Shown piece by piece: positions 23,295 to 34,200 of a stretch of 64,000 nucleotides of DNA. The DNA is from Hydrangea macrophylla. Lineage: Eukaryota; Streptophyta; Magnoliopsida; Cornales; Hydrangeaceae. Every line of letters starts with the position of its first letter. Within the stretch, counting starts at the first letter, position 1. The stretch lies in contig CM066984.1 of the NCBI GenBank assembly GCA_033977485.1, forward strand, positions 107,231,691-107,295,690, in the 5' to 3' direction. Made by a program: the position numbers and the translations under genes. A model generated the notes under the pieces. That model did not search any database and was not told the origin of the DNA. It saw nothing but the letters and a program-made list of their open reading frames with translations.

Positions 23295-23880
23295 CATTGA
23301 ACTCCTAGTTTGTGGAACAGTGGAAGGACAAAGCATCAAGAGGAGGCCTCGTGACTCTTTACATTTAAAAATTCACGAAAACTTCCACATAGTTGATCAA
23401 TTTTTTTCCCTCCAAACTGATATTGGCTACAGTATTTATTTTATTTTATTTTATTTTTGGAGGGGAGGAGATTTTTAGTCAAAAATACTTTAAAATAGAC
23501 TTTTTTAGTATTAGATTCAATCCGTTTTTAATGAAAACATTTTTGCTCACCCCAAAATTACTCATATTTGCTCACTCTCCTCTCCCATTAACTAATGCAA
23601 TAAGACCCAGAATTAAATGAGAATTAATTAATGGTATAAAGTGCATTAACCAATGAAAAAAATGAATGATCAATTTTGGGATAAGCAAAACTGTACTCTT
23701 TTTTATTTTAGTGAAAAGTCCATACGTTATAAAAATTATATGAAATTTACATAACCTTTAAAATATAAAATCTTGATCCGATTAAATTTCACTAGTTATA
23801 GAGTTTGGACAAAAAAAAAAAAAAAATCTCTCCAGACTCAGTCCAGCCCTAACTAATTAAAAGCCGGGGCCTAAGAATTT
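23295..23880. repeat. Copy 1 of a diverged intergenic duplication
   Basis: Two blocks, 23295-23412 (GGCCTCGTGACTC core) and 23823-23880 (AGACTCAGTCCAGCCC core), recur in the same order at 35114-35228 and 35450-35510. The sequence between them differs. I see no coding sequence in either copy. Confidence 0.55.
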
Positions 23881-24029
23881 CAATGAACGAGCTTGAAGAA
23901 ACCTTGGCCTCATTGACAGTCTCCTATCCTTCACAAAAGCCCACATATACCTAGCTATTTACTAAGTACGAAGTTCCATGTGTTATGGTGTAAACACACA
24001 TAAAAGAAAACTAATAAGCAATCTCTGGC

Positions 24030-24529
24030 TGGGGCAAAGTCAGGATTTTTGCCAGGAGATCTAAGCTATACGGAAGCTTAGAGGTGATTTTTTTCTTTTT
24101 TTAGGGGGGGATCTTCTTATTATACATAAAATAAGTAATAAATTTATATGCATATAAATTCACAAGTACTCCAATTCAATATTCACAAATATCCATACAA
24201 AAATCACAAACATTTTCAATTCTATTATGTTTTAGTTAACATATTCTCCAATTAAAAGAGGGAGAAAAGATGTATAATTAGTTTTAGACCCCATTTTTAG
24301 GGTAAGAGATGTAATTTTTAATTTCTAAATGTGATATTTAGAAATATAATCTGAATCTATTTGAAAAACTTAAAAATTATGAGGAGTCCTTTAAAATTTC
24401 AGGGGGGGTGGATGGGGGGCTTAAAAATTATAAGGTATCCTTTAAAATTTCAAGAGGGGAGGATAAATTTTAATTCTCAAAATCCCAGAGAATTGAGCCC
24501 ACCCTAGACCCTTAGTCCCTCCACTCCTG
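24030..24529. mobile_element. MULE-like non-autonomous element, 500 bp
   Basis: A perfect 9-bp duplication ATCTCTGGC flanks the element (24021-24029 and 24530-24538), the size typical of Mutator-like elements. The ends (TGGGGCAAAGTCAGGATTTTT and ...CCCTCCACTCCTG) are only loosely complementary. The right part has two copies of CTTAAAAATTATRAGG...TTTAAAATTTCA. Confidence 0.65.
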
Positions 24530-24538
24530 ATCTCTGGC

Positions 24539-26210
24539 AATGGCTAATATATCGCAAGACATGCAAAGGTCTAAAAAAATCCAAGGTTTTAAAAATCGGA
24601 AATTTGCGAGTGTTTGAAATTTGTGCATTTTAGTGTAGGTACAAGTGTAAGAGTAACAGAAAGAATTTGTATATGTGATATGAACAACGACAAATCTTGT
24701 ATGACCATTAATGGCCTGCATGTACAGTCAATGGAGTTCAAAGAATACTAAAGAATCTGACACAATTAAATTTACTTTCAGGTCAAGAAACTGAGAAGCA
24801 ACCACAATGGAAAAATTGGAGCTTACATTGTATGCAACGACCATTCCATGATCATAAAATCTGACAAATGGAAATTGACACACAAATGTTTATGCTATAT
24901 CTTAACAAGCTACCCATCAACATAGAATATCAGCAAATGTACACACACAAATGTTTGTGCTGTATGTTAACAAGCGATGTGAAGGTACAACTTAGCTAGG
25001 TTTATATACAATACACAAGTATGCTAAGGTGAAGCTGTTTGAGTTTCAACTTTGGTACAGTGGAAGGAACTAAAAACAGGTATTAACACAACATACAACT
25101 AAAGTATAGTTTAAAAAGACTGGTACAGTTGTTTCTTCTCAATTTAAGGCTACTACACAGTCTTTTTGGTGGTGTTTTTCTTAGATTTTTGGCTTGAGAT
25201 GGTCGAGTGACACTTGATACTTATAGGTCTTCTTTTAATGAAAGATTTGTGATTGTATCCATTGACTTTATAATTTAGTATCTAATCGGATGTTAGAGAT
25301 AATAAACAACAAATCCCAACGTTAATGTTTTCTTTGGTAAATGGCTAATATTAAAGAGGAGCATTTAGTTGAGTATGAAGAGTGGGTATTTTTCATCTCC
25401 TACAACGTCATGTGTGTATCCAAGTTCATAACTTTCTTTACCAAAGACACTAATTCAAAACAAAAACTTTTTCAGACTAATACCGATTCTCACACACGAA
25501 GAGATCAATAAAATGGCTTCCGAACTTGGCTCGGGTGATATGAAATTCAATAGGTGTTCTATTTGTTGAAGAATACACATTGAGGGTTTGGGGTGTCTAC
25601 AATATGGATAACTGTAGGAAAACATACAAAGAACTGTTATAAGCCCTAATCAGGTTACGCCACCCCGCATCGCAGGGTCAATATCATCCGGTTTTCCAAA
25701 TTTGTAAATTGACAAGACAAGTAGATAACAAATCACAGCTAATTTAAACTTACCTTTCAAAGAAGACTACAAAGTCTGGCGGCAAACTTAGATGAACCCT
25801 CGGAAATTGACTTTGGTAGTAGTAACAGACCACTTTAAGCTAGTGTTTACACAATTTGTAAGGAAGTTCATAAGCAAATGATGGCTTTTCATGTTCCTCA
25901 AAAAGGAAAATCGGATAGCTGGAATTAGAAATACAAATGTATAATGGAAAGAAAACCAGTGAAAAAGCTGACTCACAGAATCTGAAACTCGAGTCCTTCC
26001 TGATCTCTTGTTAGATAAGTAAAAACCTATAATGAGAACAACTATGAGGATCAGTAGATTCTTTTTTTTTTCTTTTTTTATAATCGGTAGATTCACTACA
26101 AATGCAAAACAAATGCTGCTCATAATTTCGAGTATCAGTGCATTATATGCATAATCTGAACTGACATTGATCCTGTAAAATGCCACATTTTGGAAATATG
26201 TATATATATA
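24539..26210. other. Intergenic DNA, nothing recognised
   Basis: AT-rich sequence. A minus-strand ORF at 25788-26213 (141 aa) has no motif I recognise and base composition like its surroundings, so it is not called. No RNA gene or clear transposon ends. Confidence 0.4.
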
Positions 26211-26491
26211 CATGGTGTAACAATTTAATTATTTGTATTCGCATTGTCATATTTAAATTTAAATTGTATTGTCTGTTTTTTTGTTAATTGTAATTCTCAT
26301 ATTTTGAACCTTATTACTTGGTTTGATTTCTTATCACAATTCTTGTTGGGGTCAAACTGTAAATTTTATAAATTTAGTAGTACCTGTGTTGAATTTCAAA
26401 ACGGTAGAAATATTTTCTTTTAACTCAAAACAGTATTTTTATAAAACCGGAAAATCATTTCTTACATTAAAATGAATTTTTTTGTATTTTT

Positions 26492-26521
26492 GTGGTGAGC
26501 ACCACGCCGCGAAAATACTAG
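26492..26521 (+). other. Possible Helitron-like 3' end
   Basis: The hairpin GTGGTGAGCACCAC (26492-26505) is followed 12 bases later by CTAG (26518-26521) and T. This fits a Helitron 3' terminus, but no 5' partner was found. It lies inside the proposed LTR-2, and the hairpin is part of a larger inverted repeat (GTATTTT...AAAATAC), so it may instead belong to the LTR. Confidence 0.3.
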
Positions 26522-27984
26522 TTTATGTTCAAACTGTCCGCGCCGCGATGAACTCCCACAATATGGGATTCTCCACCAGTCAAGATTTGACTAATGCTTT
26601 ATTTCCATTTAAGGCAACTAATCATTGCTTGTGCCTTGTTTAGATAATGCATTTGTGCATGTGTAAAATTTTATGCCATAAGTTGTTTTCCCAAACAACC
26701 AAGTAATTCCTAAGCAACTTGATGGAGCCTTGTTTGGCTATGCTTAAGGTGTGTGTTGGTTTGTGCCTATAAGCTAAGTTTCCCAAACACTCACTCTTGA
26801 CCCCTACACATCTAAACTACCCTTTCAATCCTTGAATGTGTATATTCGTATGTATACATCAGATTACATGTATAGCTTGCAATTAGTATAATTGAAATTA
26901 CAATTTGTATTTGTAGAGTGAAATTTAGAGAACTTGGCTTCCAAGTTCAAGAAGTTTATTTATACACATACCTTCTCTTCACAATCTTCATTTTGTTTAC
27001 AAGCTGAGAGAAAACCAGAAAGGAAATAGAGAGAGTTTACATAGAATTTTCTAGAGAGAGAGAAGCTTGAACCTCCATAGTTAAAGCTTCATTGGGTGTT
27101 CTTATTCCTTGTTCTTTCTCAACAAAAGTTCTTTTACCCTTTATCACAGTGAGTATTGTAAACTCACTTTGAATGCAATTCATGTCTCAATTTCTATTTG
27201 TATTGCTAGAATTAGGAGTCACCATTGTTGATTTACGTTTGAACTCCATAGCTTGAAATCATGAGTTTTTAAACCTCAATCAAAATCCGTTTTCAGAGAT
27301 GAATATCAAAAGATTATGGTATTTATAGACTACGGTTTAAATTATAGAGCCTAATTCATTTATATCGCGACGTATAATATTAAAAATGAAGTTTTGACGT
27401 CTCTCGATTTTTCGTAAAATTCGAGAGTTACATTTTGATTCATGTCAAATTGATTATAGATTCGTAATCCTTGCGGAAAAACGAAGAATTTTATATATTA
27501 CATGTCATGTTTTTAGTCCGGATTGCAAAATGGGTCAAAATGACTTTGAAAAACTGAAACAGGGGATTCTCCGTGAAGAAGATGAAGTCTCTGCCAGAAC
27601 TCGCGCGTGCGATTTGTGTATTTTCTGACAGTTGGAAAAGCTTTTAAAGAAATTCAAAAAATGGGCATATCGCGCGAGCGGCCCGCGCGTGCGACCTGGC
27701 AGTTTCTGGTTTTTGTCTGTTTTTGGTTAAAGGACTGTTTGGATTAACTTTTTAAAGGTTGTTAAGGTTCTGTTTGAGAATTTACTAAACCAGAATCCTG
27801 TTTATTATGTTTGGAATATGTAAGCGAGGAATTACGACTTATCTATACTCGTACGTACGTCATTCTTAGGTTTCAATTAGGATTTACATTTCTGTATTAA
27901 GTCACCTGTCATTTATGTGGAGTCAGTTGTACATGCATGGTGAGTGGTGGTCAGTGTGGAAAAGAGTATGTGGTTGAGATTGTG

Positions 27985-28290
27985 TGTGGACACTCCTTGG
28001 TATTGGTGTACCAAAGTATGATGTTACGATATTGCGGCTAGAGTATCTTTGAAATGCGACGGTGAGAAAACTGAACACTCCCTGGTGCCCATGGTAGCGC
28101 TAAAGTGTGTGACGCCGACTTGGACATTCCCTGGCACCCATGGTAGTGCTAAAGTGTGGCCTACTGGACACTCCCTGACATGCGTGGTATGGTCAAAGTG
28201 TGAGGCATTGGACACTCCCTAGTACCCCGTACTAAAGTGTGAGGCAAACTGGACACTCCCTGGTACCCCTATACTATAGTGTAGTCATCT
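27985..28290 (+). repeat. GGACACTCCCTGG tandem repeats in LTR-2
   Basis: Six units of (G/T)GGACACTCCCTGGTRCCC...CTAAAGTGTG start near 27987, 28072, 28123, 28166, 28210 and 28250, about 40-50 bp apart after the first. LTR B and LTR C have different tandem repeats in the comparable part. Confidence 0.7.
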
Positions 28291-28935
28291 GAGTGTTTCA
28301 AAGATACTGGAGTGCGAGAGTTGGGTGTTGTGTTGTTGAGAGAAAAGAGTTGGTAAGATGAGAATGGTTGCATTGTTCCCATGTACGGTCACATGTTTCT
28401 ATGGATTAAAGTTTATTATATTTTCCCTTACTGTAGTATGCTGTGAATTCACCTCTAGACTTTTAACCTGTTGAATAATGGAACTGTGAAATGGAAAATA
28501 GTAAATGAGTATGCTTTACCTTCAAACATATGTTTTTAATACTCACCAGCTTCATGAAGCTGACGACGTTGATGCGTGGACATTCGTGTCTAGGCTATTA
28601 AGGTTTTGACCGGGCTGAACGTTATGACTATGCAAACTGAGAACAACTACCCGAAGAGGAATTTGTTATTATATGTTTTAAGTTATGAACCGAATAAGGA
28701 TGACTATAATAGAAAATTATTATTTCGTTTCAAGGCTGTTTATGCCTTTAGGTATTCACGTGGTGTAATAACTATTTAAGTTGGAAATTTTGTAAGTCTT
28801 GTTTACTCTACTCTGATTTATATTATTATATTATTCGACATTTGGGACAGAGTCGATCCTTCAAACTGTCGCAACCTACGGGTCCATAAAGGAAATTAAA
28901 TGCTTTCCATATTTATGCTACGTCGGGGCGTGACA

Positions 28936-30165
28936 TATGGACTTATATATCTTTATATCCAACTGGAGGAGATTATTTCGAGTGTAGCAGTTTCTAATTC
29001 CTAACAGCCTGCTGTCAGTCAACCTGTGTATTTTTTTCACTAATTTTGAAAGCAATAAACAAGTATGCATTTCTCCGCATTAGACTAAATAAATTCAAAT
29101 TCTATCGTTGAGGTATATGTTGTATGTGGTATTTTCTATTGTATTTGTCCTCATAAAAGTACCAGAACTCTCATGTGAAGTTATATTATTGCCCACAATA
29201 ATAACTACAAAACCAAAACTATTTCCTATACCAAATCATCTTTATGGGTTGATAAACCTTGTTAAAAGCTTCTTCCATGGGATTGTGGGTTAAATTCAAT
29301 CATGTATATTCGTACCACTTGGAAGAGTTTTGCAACCAAAATTTAAATTACGGGTGCAATAACACAATCTGTCATGTAACCTCCATTACACCTGCATCTC
29401 ATTTCTCTGCAACCAATCTATTTCTATCAAAATAAATGCATGTGAGCATGTCTGCTCCATAGATGCATTTCAGTAAGCCTTTGAATCATTCTTACTTATA
29501 TATGAATTTGTTGGTTATTTCTACTCCTATTTAACTACCATTTCTATGTTTGATATGTATCATCTACAAGAACAGAACAAATATGACTTGGCTAAACAGT
29601 GGGATTTGTATAGAGTCCCAAGAATTTAGGAGAAGTTTCCTTTACAATTATGGCAATGGAAAAGTGGCCGGCAAGGGATAAATCGACCGGTGAGTGGAGA
29701 GTTATGGTTGCTGGCCTAGTGAGTTGCAGCTACTGACTTGCGAACTTTTATGTTTTCATGACAAAACCCTAGGTTATGTATAACTAGTTTAGGTAATATA
29801 AGATAAGTAGGGGTACTTGAGTAAAATACCTATATAATCGGGGTAGGTTCGGAGAACTTTGTCCTCAACCGAATCTGACCCGATTCGATCCGATCAGGGT
29901 TATGTTTCCAAACCCTATACCCTTTTGAACATACCCATACCCTACCTATTAGGGCGCGGGGTGAGGTAGGGCAGAAAATCTAAATAACCTATCCATTGCC
30001 ATTCCTAGTGTAATTTGCCCTATTTAAGTTGGATTAGGTGTAGATTGCAAGTTGGACTTAAAAGGGAATAATATGTAACAATGATATGACTAAACTGCCC
30101 CTATTTATAATTAATTCATTAATGACTTTTTTTTTGGGGACCAAAAGGCATTTCATAGAGATTCA
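28936..30165. other. Intergenic DNA, nothing recognised
   Basis: AT-rich, with no family-like ORF, repeat ends or RNA gene that I can support. Confidence 0.4.
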
Positions 30166-30169
30166 AACT

Positions 30170-30700
30170 TCAATTCTTTTTGGCCAAGGGACTCATTGTT
30201 AATATAGCACCATTTGTTGTAGTTTTTTGAACAATAGTGATTGATCCGGTTAAAAATATCCAGGTAGCAAAACCTTTGTGTATCAATACGTAAGTTGCTG
30301 CAAAACTGGTTAAACATCGACGATAAAACTTCATCATCTTTAAGCCAATTACACAGATGTCATTCTTCGACAAAACTTTGACATCAGCAGCAGAATCAAT
30401 CAAACTGTCTAGAAATACAACGCAATTCGTAATTGGTGTAATGTAACCATCACAAAGGTAAAATTAATAAACCATCAACATACAGATGATACTTTCGGTC
30501 GTATTATTTACAATCAACTTTGATATTAGTAAAGTACTATTTTCTTCATCAAAGAGTATGCTAAATTCAAAACTTTTTTTTAGGATCAATAAAAGCCACA
30601 AAAGATCACTAAAGCCACAAACTTCACAAGAATAGTTAATTTTAGCAATCAACTTTATTGCTGCAAAAATTTTAACAGAGCTCTGAAGAGCATTTGGCAC
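30170..30700 (-). pseudogene. DUF247 (UPF0481) protein, C-terminal pseudogene
   Basis: The minus-strand frame reads LLISKLIVNNTTES, an in-frame stop, GYITPITNC, then VVFLDSLIDSAADVKVLSKN. After a frameshift at about 30350 it continues NWLKDDEVLSSMFNQFCSN and YLDIFNRINHYCSKNYNKW. These are the ordered C-terminal landmarks of plant DUF247 proteins (IPKL..D..TE, Y...LDSLI...DV.LL...GI, NWLG.DEEV...FN.L, L...YC...WN.W). The N-terminal part and the terminal membrane segment are missing or unrecognisable. At least one stop and one frameshift make it non-functional. DUF247 genes are numerous in plants, and some act in grass self-incompatibility. Nothing here points to a role. Confidence 0.75.
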
Positions 30701-30899
30701 TATGAGACAATTAAGAAACTCCTACTACACCCATAACTCAAGTTTTGGATCCAAAAATGCCAACCATCTTTACATTCTGAAACCAAGTGGAAAATTAATG
30801 CTTTATCTAATTATCACCTCATAATCTATTTCTTTTCCCCCTTATACTCTGCCTCAAGGGAGCTGATCACCACCACCCTGAGAACCTCCAGACTCAGGA

Positions 30900-32294
30900 C
30901 TACCAACGGAACCCCCCTGACATGTGCTGCTCGATCTTGGAAGCAACGTTGTTTCCTTCACCATTTACTGCTTTCTTCTGGTATTTTAATGTAACCATCA
31001 AAATCACTACTGACTTACTAAGTGGCACGGCAATGGATAAATCATATCCTAGTGGCGCGGGCTTAACAGTTAAATGTTCCACAAAGTTATAAGATACAAA
31101 CGAATGCGTAGATCCCGAATCAACGAGTATGCGTGCTAAGTGCGAACATACAAGCACCATACCTGAGACCACTGTATCAGTAGCAGCCACGTCTCCAGGG
31201 TTCATCTGGAATGATCTTCCCTGACGTTGCTCTGTCCTTTGTCCCCCGTCACTAAACTGCTTAGGCTTCGAACCACTAGAAGCCATAGAACTTGCCCCTT
31301 GTTGAGGATGCTTCTTTGGGCAATCCTTCGCTCGGTGTCCCAAGGTACCACAGTCAAAACACTTGAGTTGCGAATGAGTCGCAGAACTCACACTGTTTCC
31401 CCCTGTAGATCTGTTCTGAAAGTTGGTCAGAAAACATCGACCGGTGTGTGGTCGGTTGCAAAGTGAACACAACGGTATGTTACTGGGTACTCTCTTAGAA
31501 TCATTAAAACCCGAACTAGAGCTTCGTGAAAACGGCCTCTTAAAAGATCCACCCTGACTTCGGTCACCACCCTCATGACTTCGCTTTCCTTGGTGATTTT
31601 GTCTCGATCTCTCTATTCCACTTTCGGCTACTAGTGCCGTCTGCTGTACTACTGCAACAGTCGAGTGTTCGTAAGTTTCTACCCTCAACCGGATATTTTC
31701 CCTTAAGCCTTCTTCAAATTTCCTTGCCCTTTCTTCCTCTCCTGGCACAGAACCTTTACCAAATCTCAACAACGCATTATACTTGGAAGTATATTCGGTT
31801 ACAGTCATATCTCCCTGCCTCAAGTTATCAAATTCTCTCTTCTTTGCATTGTAGGCGGCTCGTGGAAAGAACCGGCGATTGAATTCCGCCTTGAACCCTT
31901 CCCAAGTAATCGGTGCCCCTTGATCTAGTACATTCACCCACCAGTTCTGGGCTTCACCCTTCAGCACATCACTGGCATTCTCAATTTTCTCCTTATCGGT
32001 CATCGGAATCGATCGGAAAATTCTCTCCATATCCATGATCCAATGTTCTGCGAGCGTTGGGTCGGGTGTCCCATGAAATTCCATCGGTTTCTTCCGGGCA
32101 AACTGTTCTGATATTGACCTCATACCCCTATTTTCAGGCGCATGTACTACAACTATCGGTTCTGGCTCCAATGGAGGTGTTGGAGGTAATCTGTCCGCTA
32201 TATTTCGTATCATCTCTCCCATGTTCCCCATCATCTCTGCCATTTCATTCATTCGACGAGTATGTGGCGATAATTCTCGTTCTTCGTCACTCAT
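30900..32294 (-). CDS. Gypsy gag with start of protease (truncated polyprotein)
   Basis: 464-aa ORF on the minus strand. About 70-230 is a retrotransposon gag domain (FHGTPDPTLAEHWI, GEAQNWW, WEGFKAEFNRRFFP, MTVTEYTSKYNALLRF). A CCHC zinc knuckle follows (C312, C315, H320, C325; CFDCGTLGHRAKDC), then the retropepsin active-site block ILVDSGSTHSF (D392-S-G). Family similarity stops near residue 425, and the last 40 residues look unrelated, so the polyprotein is broken inside the protease. No RT, RNase H or integrase follows. Gag packages element RNA and protease cleaves the polyprotein. The gag type fits plant chromovirus Gypsy elements. The start is the first ATG after a 190-nt leader downstream of the PBS. 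Although open, the product is incomplete. Confidence 0.85.
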   Translation of the reverse strand: MSDEERELSPHTRRMNEMAEMMGNMGEMIRNIADRLPPTPPLEPEPIVVVHAPENRGMRSISEQFARKKPMEFHGTPDPTLAEHWIMDMERIFRSIPMTDKEKIENASDVLKGEAQNWWVNVLDQGAPITWEGFKAEFNRRFFPRAAYNAKKREFDNLRQGDMTVTEYTSKYNALLRFGKGSVPGEEERARKFEEGLRENIRLRVETYEHSTVAVVQQTALVAESGIERSRQNHQGKRSHEGGDRSQGGSFKRPFSRSSSSGFNDSKRVPSNIPLCSLCNRPHTGRCFLTNFQNRSTGGNSVSSATHSQLKCFDCGTLGHRAKDCPKKHPQQGASSMASSGSKPKQFSDGGQRTEQRQGRSFQMNPGDVAATDTVVSGMVLVCSHLARILVDSGSTHSFVSYNFVEHLTVKPAPLGYDLSIAVPLSKSVVILMVTLKYQKKAVNGEGNNVASKIEQHMSGGFRW

Positions 32295-32480
32295 GATTAT
32301 AGTCCTGTAGTTCTCAATGCATAAACACTATGCATGTACAACAATAACAATAGTATGTATGTAAAACAACATCCATATGCATCAAACATCTCTAAGATGC
32401 ATGAATGCAATTGAAAACATGTGGCAATTCACTCAACACTCCACTCGTCGTCGAACGTTCCCAAAGTTTTGTTACCTCTA

Positions 32481-32492
32481 GCTCTGATACCA
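32481..32492 (-). other. Primer-binding site, initiator-Met tRNA
   Basis: TGGTATCAGAGC on the minus strand, 5 bases inside the LTR end. It is the complement of the plant initiator tRNA-Met 3' end. Confidence 0.9.
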
Positions 32493-32731
32493 ATAAATGT
32501 CACGACCCATCCCACTACGCGTGGAAATAGGACACGTGGCACGCCACCAAGGCTCATCCAACATCATCTAATAATACGCAGCGGAAAGAACTTCTATAAA
32601 ACAAACCCTGGTAGTTTAAAACTTAGGAAAACGTTCTCCTCTGTGTTTGTAAAATACATTGAAATAAGAGTCTTAAAAAGTTTTGGCCATTGAAACATAT
32701 TCAAAGAAAAATAGTTTTGAAAACAGAGGTT

Positions 32732-33077
32732 CAGTCGACTGCCCCGTCGACTGCACTAGGGTCCAGTCGACTGCTCCGTCGACTGTGTTAAGCAGAACCA
32801 CAAATACAACATACTGCAAAGAGGTCCAGTCGACTGCTCAGGGAACCCCAGTCGACTGTGTTATGCAGAACTAAAATTAACATTGCTCATCAGGGGTTCA
32901 GTCGACTGATCAGGGAACCCCAGTCGACTGCATTGGTTACTATTTGGATCAGTAGCTAAAATCTACAGTGCCTCAGTCGACTGATCAAGGATCCAGTCGA
33001 CTGCTTCTCTTACTATAGACTTTCAGTGTCTCAATTCCACGAGATCCAGTCGACTGATCAGGGGGTTCAGTCGACTG
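32732..33077. repeat. CAGTCGACTG palindrome array in LTR A
   Basis: Ten intact decamers start at 32732, 32764, 32827, 32849, 32899, 32921, 32974, 32994, 33047 and 33068. Two half-sites (CCGTCGACTG) are at 32744 and 32776. From 32827 on they are pairs spaced 20-22 bp, and the pairs repeat every 72-75 bp. Confidence 0.95.
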
Positions 33078-34190
33078 CTCCCCTGCTAACAGCCCTGTAT
33101 TGAAATATTTAACAACCCATGCTACTCAATACCAACAACAATCCAACCACAACTGATTTCAACATATTAAAACATAACTACAGGCGTTCAATTACAAGAT
33201 TACAATACTGCGAAACTAATCTATGGTTCTATTACAACATATTACCAATCCTTACACAAGTTTAGGATCTAAAACATTTACAACAAAAACATATACAAGT
33301 GTTATCCCCGGCGTTCATCGGCCTCACTCATCGCGCTTCTTCTTGTCTTTCTTCTTACCTGCAATGGAGTACATCTCCACTGCTCAGCTATATGCTGAGC
33401 GTACAATTCTAAATGTATGCTTATATGACAATTCATGGTTTAAGCATCTAAAACACATAGAAATAGTCTCTGGGGTGAGTGGTACGCATTCATCCGGTCG
33501 ATGCCGTAGGAGGCCCACCTCTCCCACGCATCTCGTACACTGGTTGGGCCTTCCTCCATACCAGGTACCGTGTACTGGTTGGGCCCACCTCCAATCCAGA
33601 CACAACCACAAATTCCAATTCCGACAAGATCACAATCCTCAAGGTTCGAGGAGCTTACTCCGAATGAATTTGCACCAAACTCCCCTTTGACCCAAGTAGA
33701 CACATAACATGCTCACATAAACAGTTATACGTGCTTTTATCATAATTTCACGTGCATAATTAACGGGCCTAACTAATACATGAATTTTGCCCGGATCCAA
33801 GAATATCAAAAGTGATGTCCAAAACATGAAAATCCATATATTTCATAGATCTAGAATTCATACCTCGTGCGAATCTCTTCAAACTTTGAAGGATCGTCTA
33901 GGGGGCTAAATAAACGTCGGATTTCGAATTTGGTACAATTCCTACAAGTTTTACCTGATTTTTCCCAAAAGTCCAAAATTAAGATTTTAACAAAACTTGG
34001 CCAAACATGACCTAAGTAGTACCAAAACGTAGGTCTTACCTCCACGAGTTCAAATCTGAAATCTGGAGAAAAACTGACGGACGGAAAGTCGTCAAACGGC
34101 GTCGCAAAGCCCGAAGAAGACAAATCTCCTTTCTCTCTCCTCTCTCTAGATATTTAGGGGTTTGGATGAGATTGACATCTCATCTCAATC

Positions 34191-34200
34191 TATATATAGA
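34191..34200 (-). promoter_or_regulatory. TATA box of LTR A
   Basis: TCTATATATA on the minus strand, about 520 bp into the LTR. LTRs C, D and E have TATA boxes at similar depth. Confidence 0.6.

Larger units (their letters stand above)
26216..28935 (+). mobile_element. Probable solo LTR (LTR-2), Gypsy-type
   Basis: The right end is GTCGGGGCGTGACA, preceded by CCTACGGGTCCATAAAGG, as in LTR B. The block at about 27330-27540 (ATCGCGACGTATAA, CGAGAGTTAC, ATATTACATGTC, ATGGGTCAAAA) aligns in order with LTR B at about 59870-60055. The left end is proposed at TGTAACAA (26216) because the length (2720 bp) then matches LTR B (2854 bp) and the flanks are CATGG/TATGG, a near-perfect 5-bp duplication. 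No PBS follows, so it is solo. The right end is firm and the left tentative. Confidence 0.65.

Noticed and set aside
25788..26213. 141-codon minus-strand ORF
   Set aside because: AT-driven composition, no family motif, no supporting splice partners. Left uncalled.
32732..33077. CRISPR-like appearance of regularly spaced repeats
   Set aside because: Repeats are 10-bp palindromes with 10-12 bp spacers in a plant LTR. CRISPR repeats and spacers are longer and prokaryotic.
33223..33690. 155-codon plus-strand ORF in LTR A
   Set aside because: Lies wholly inside an LTR, antisense to its transcription. The homologous stretch of LTR E is not open.
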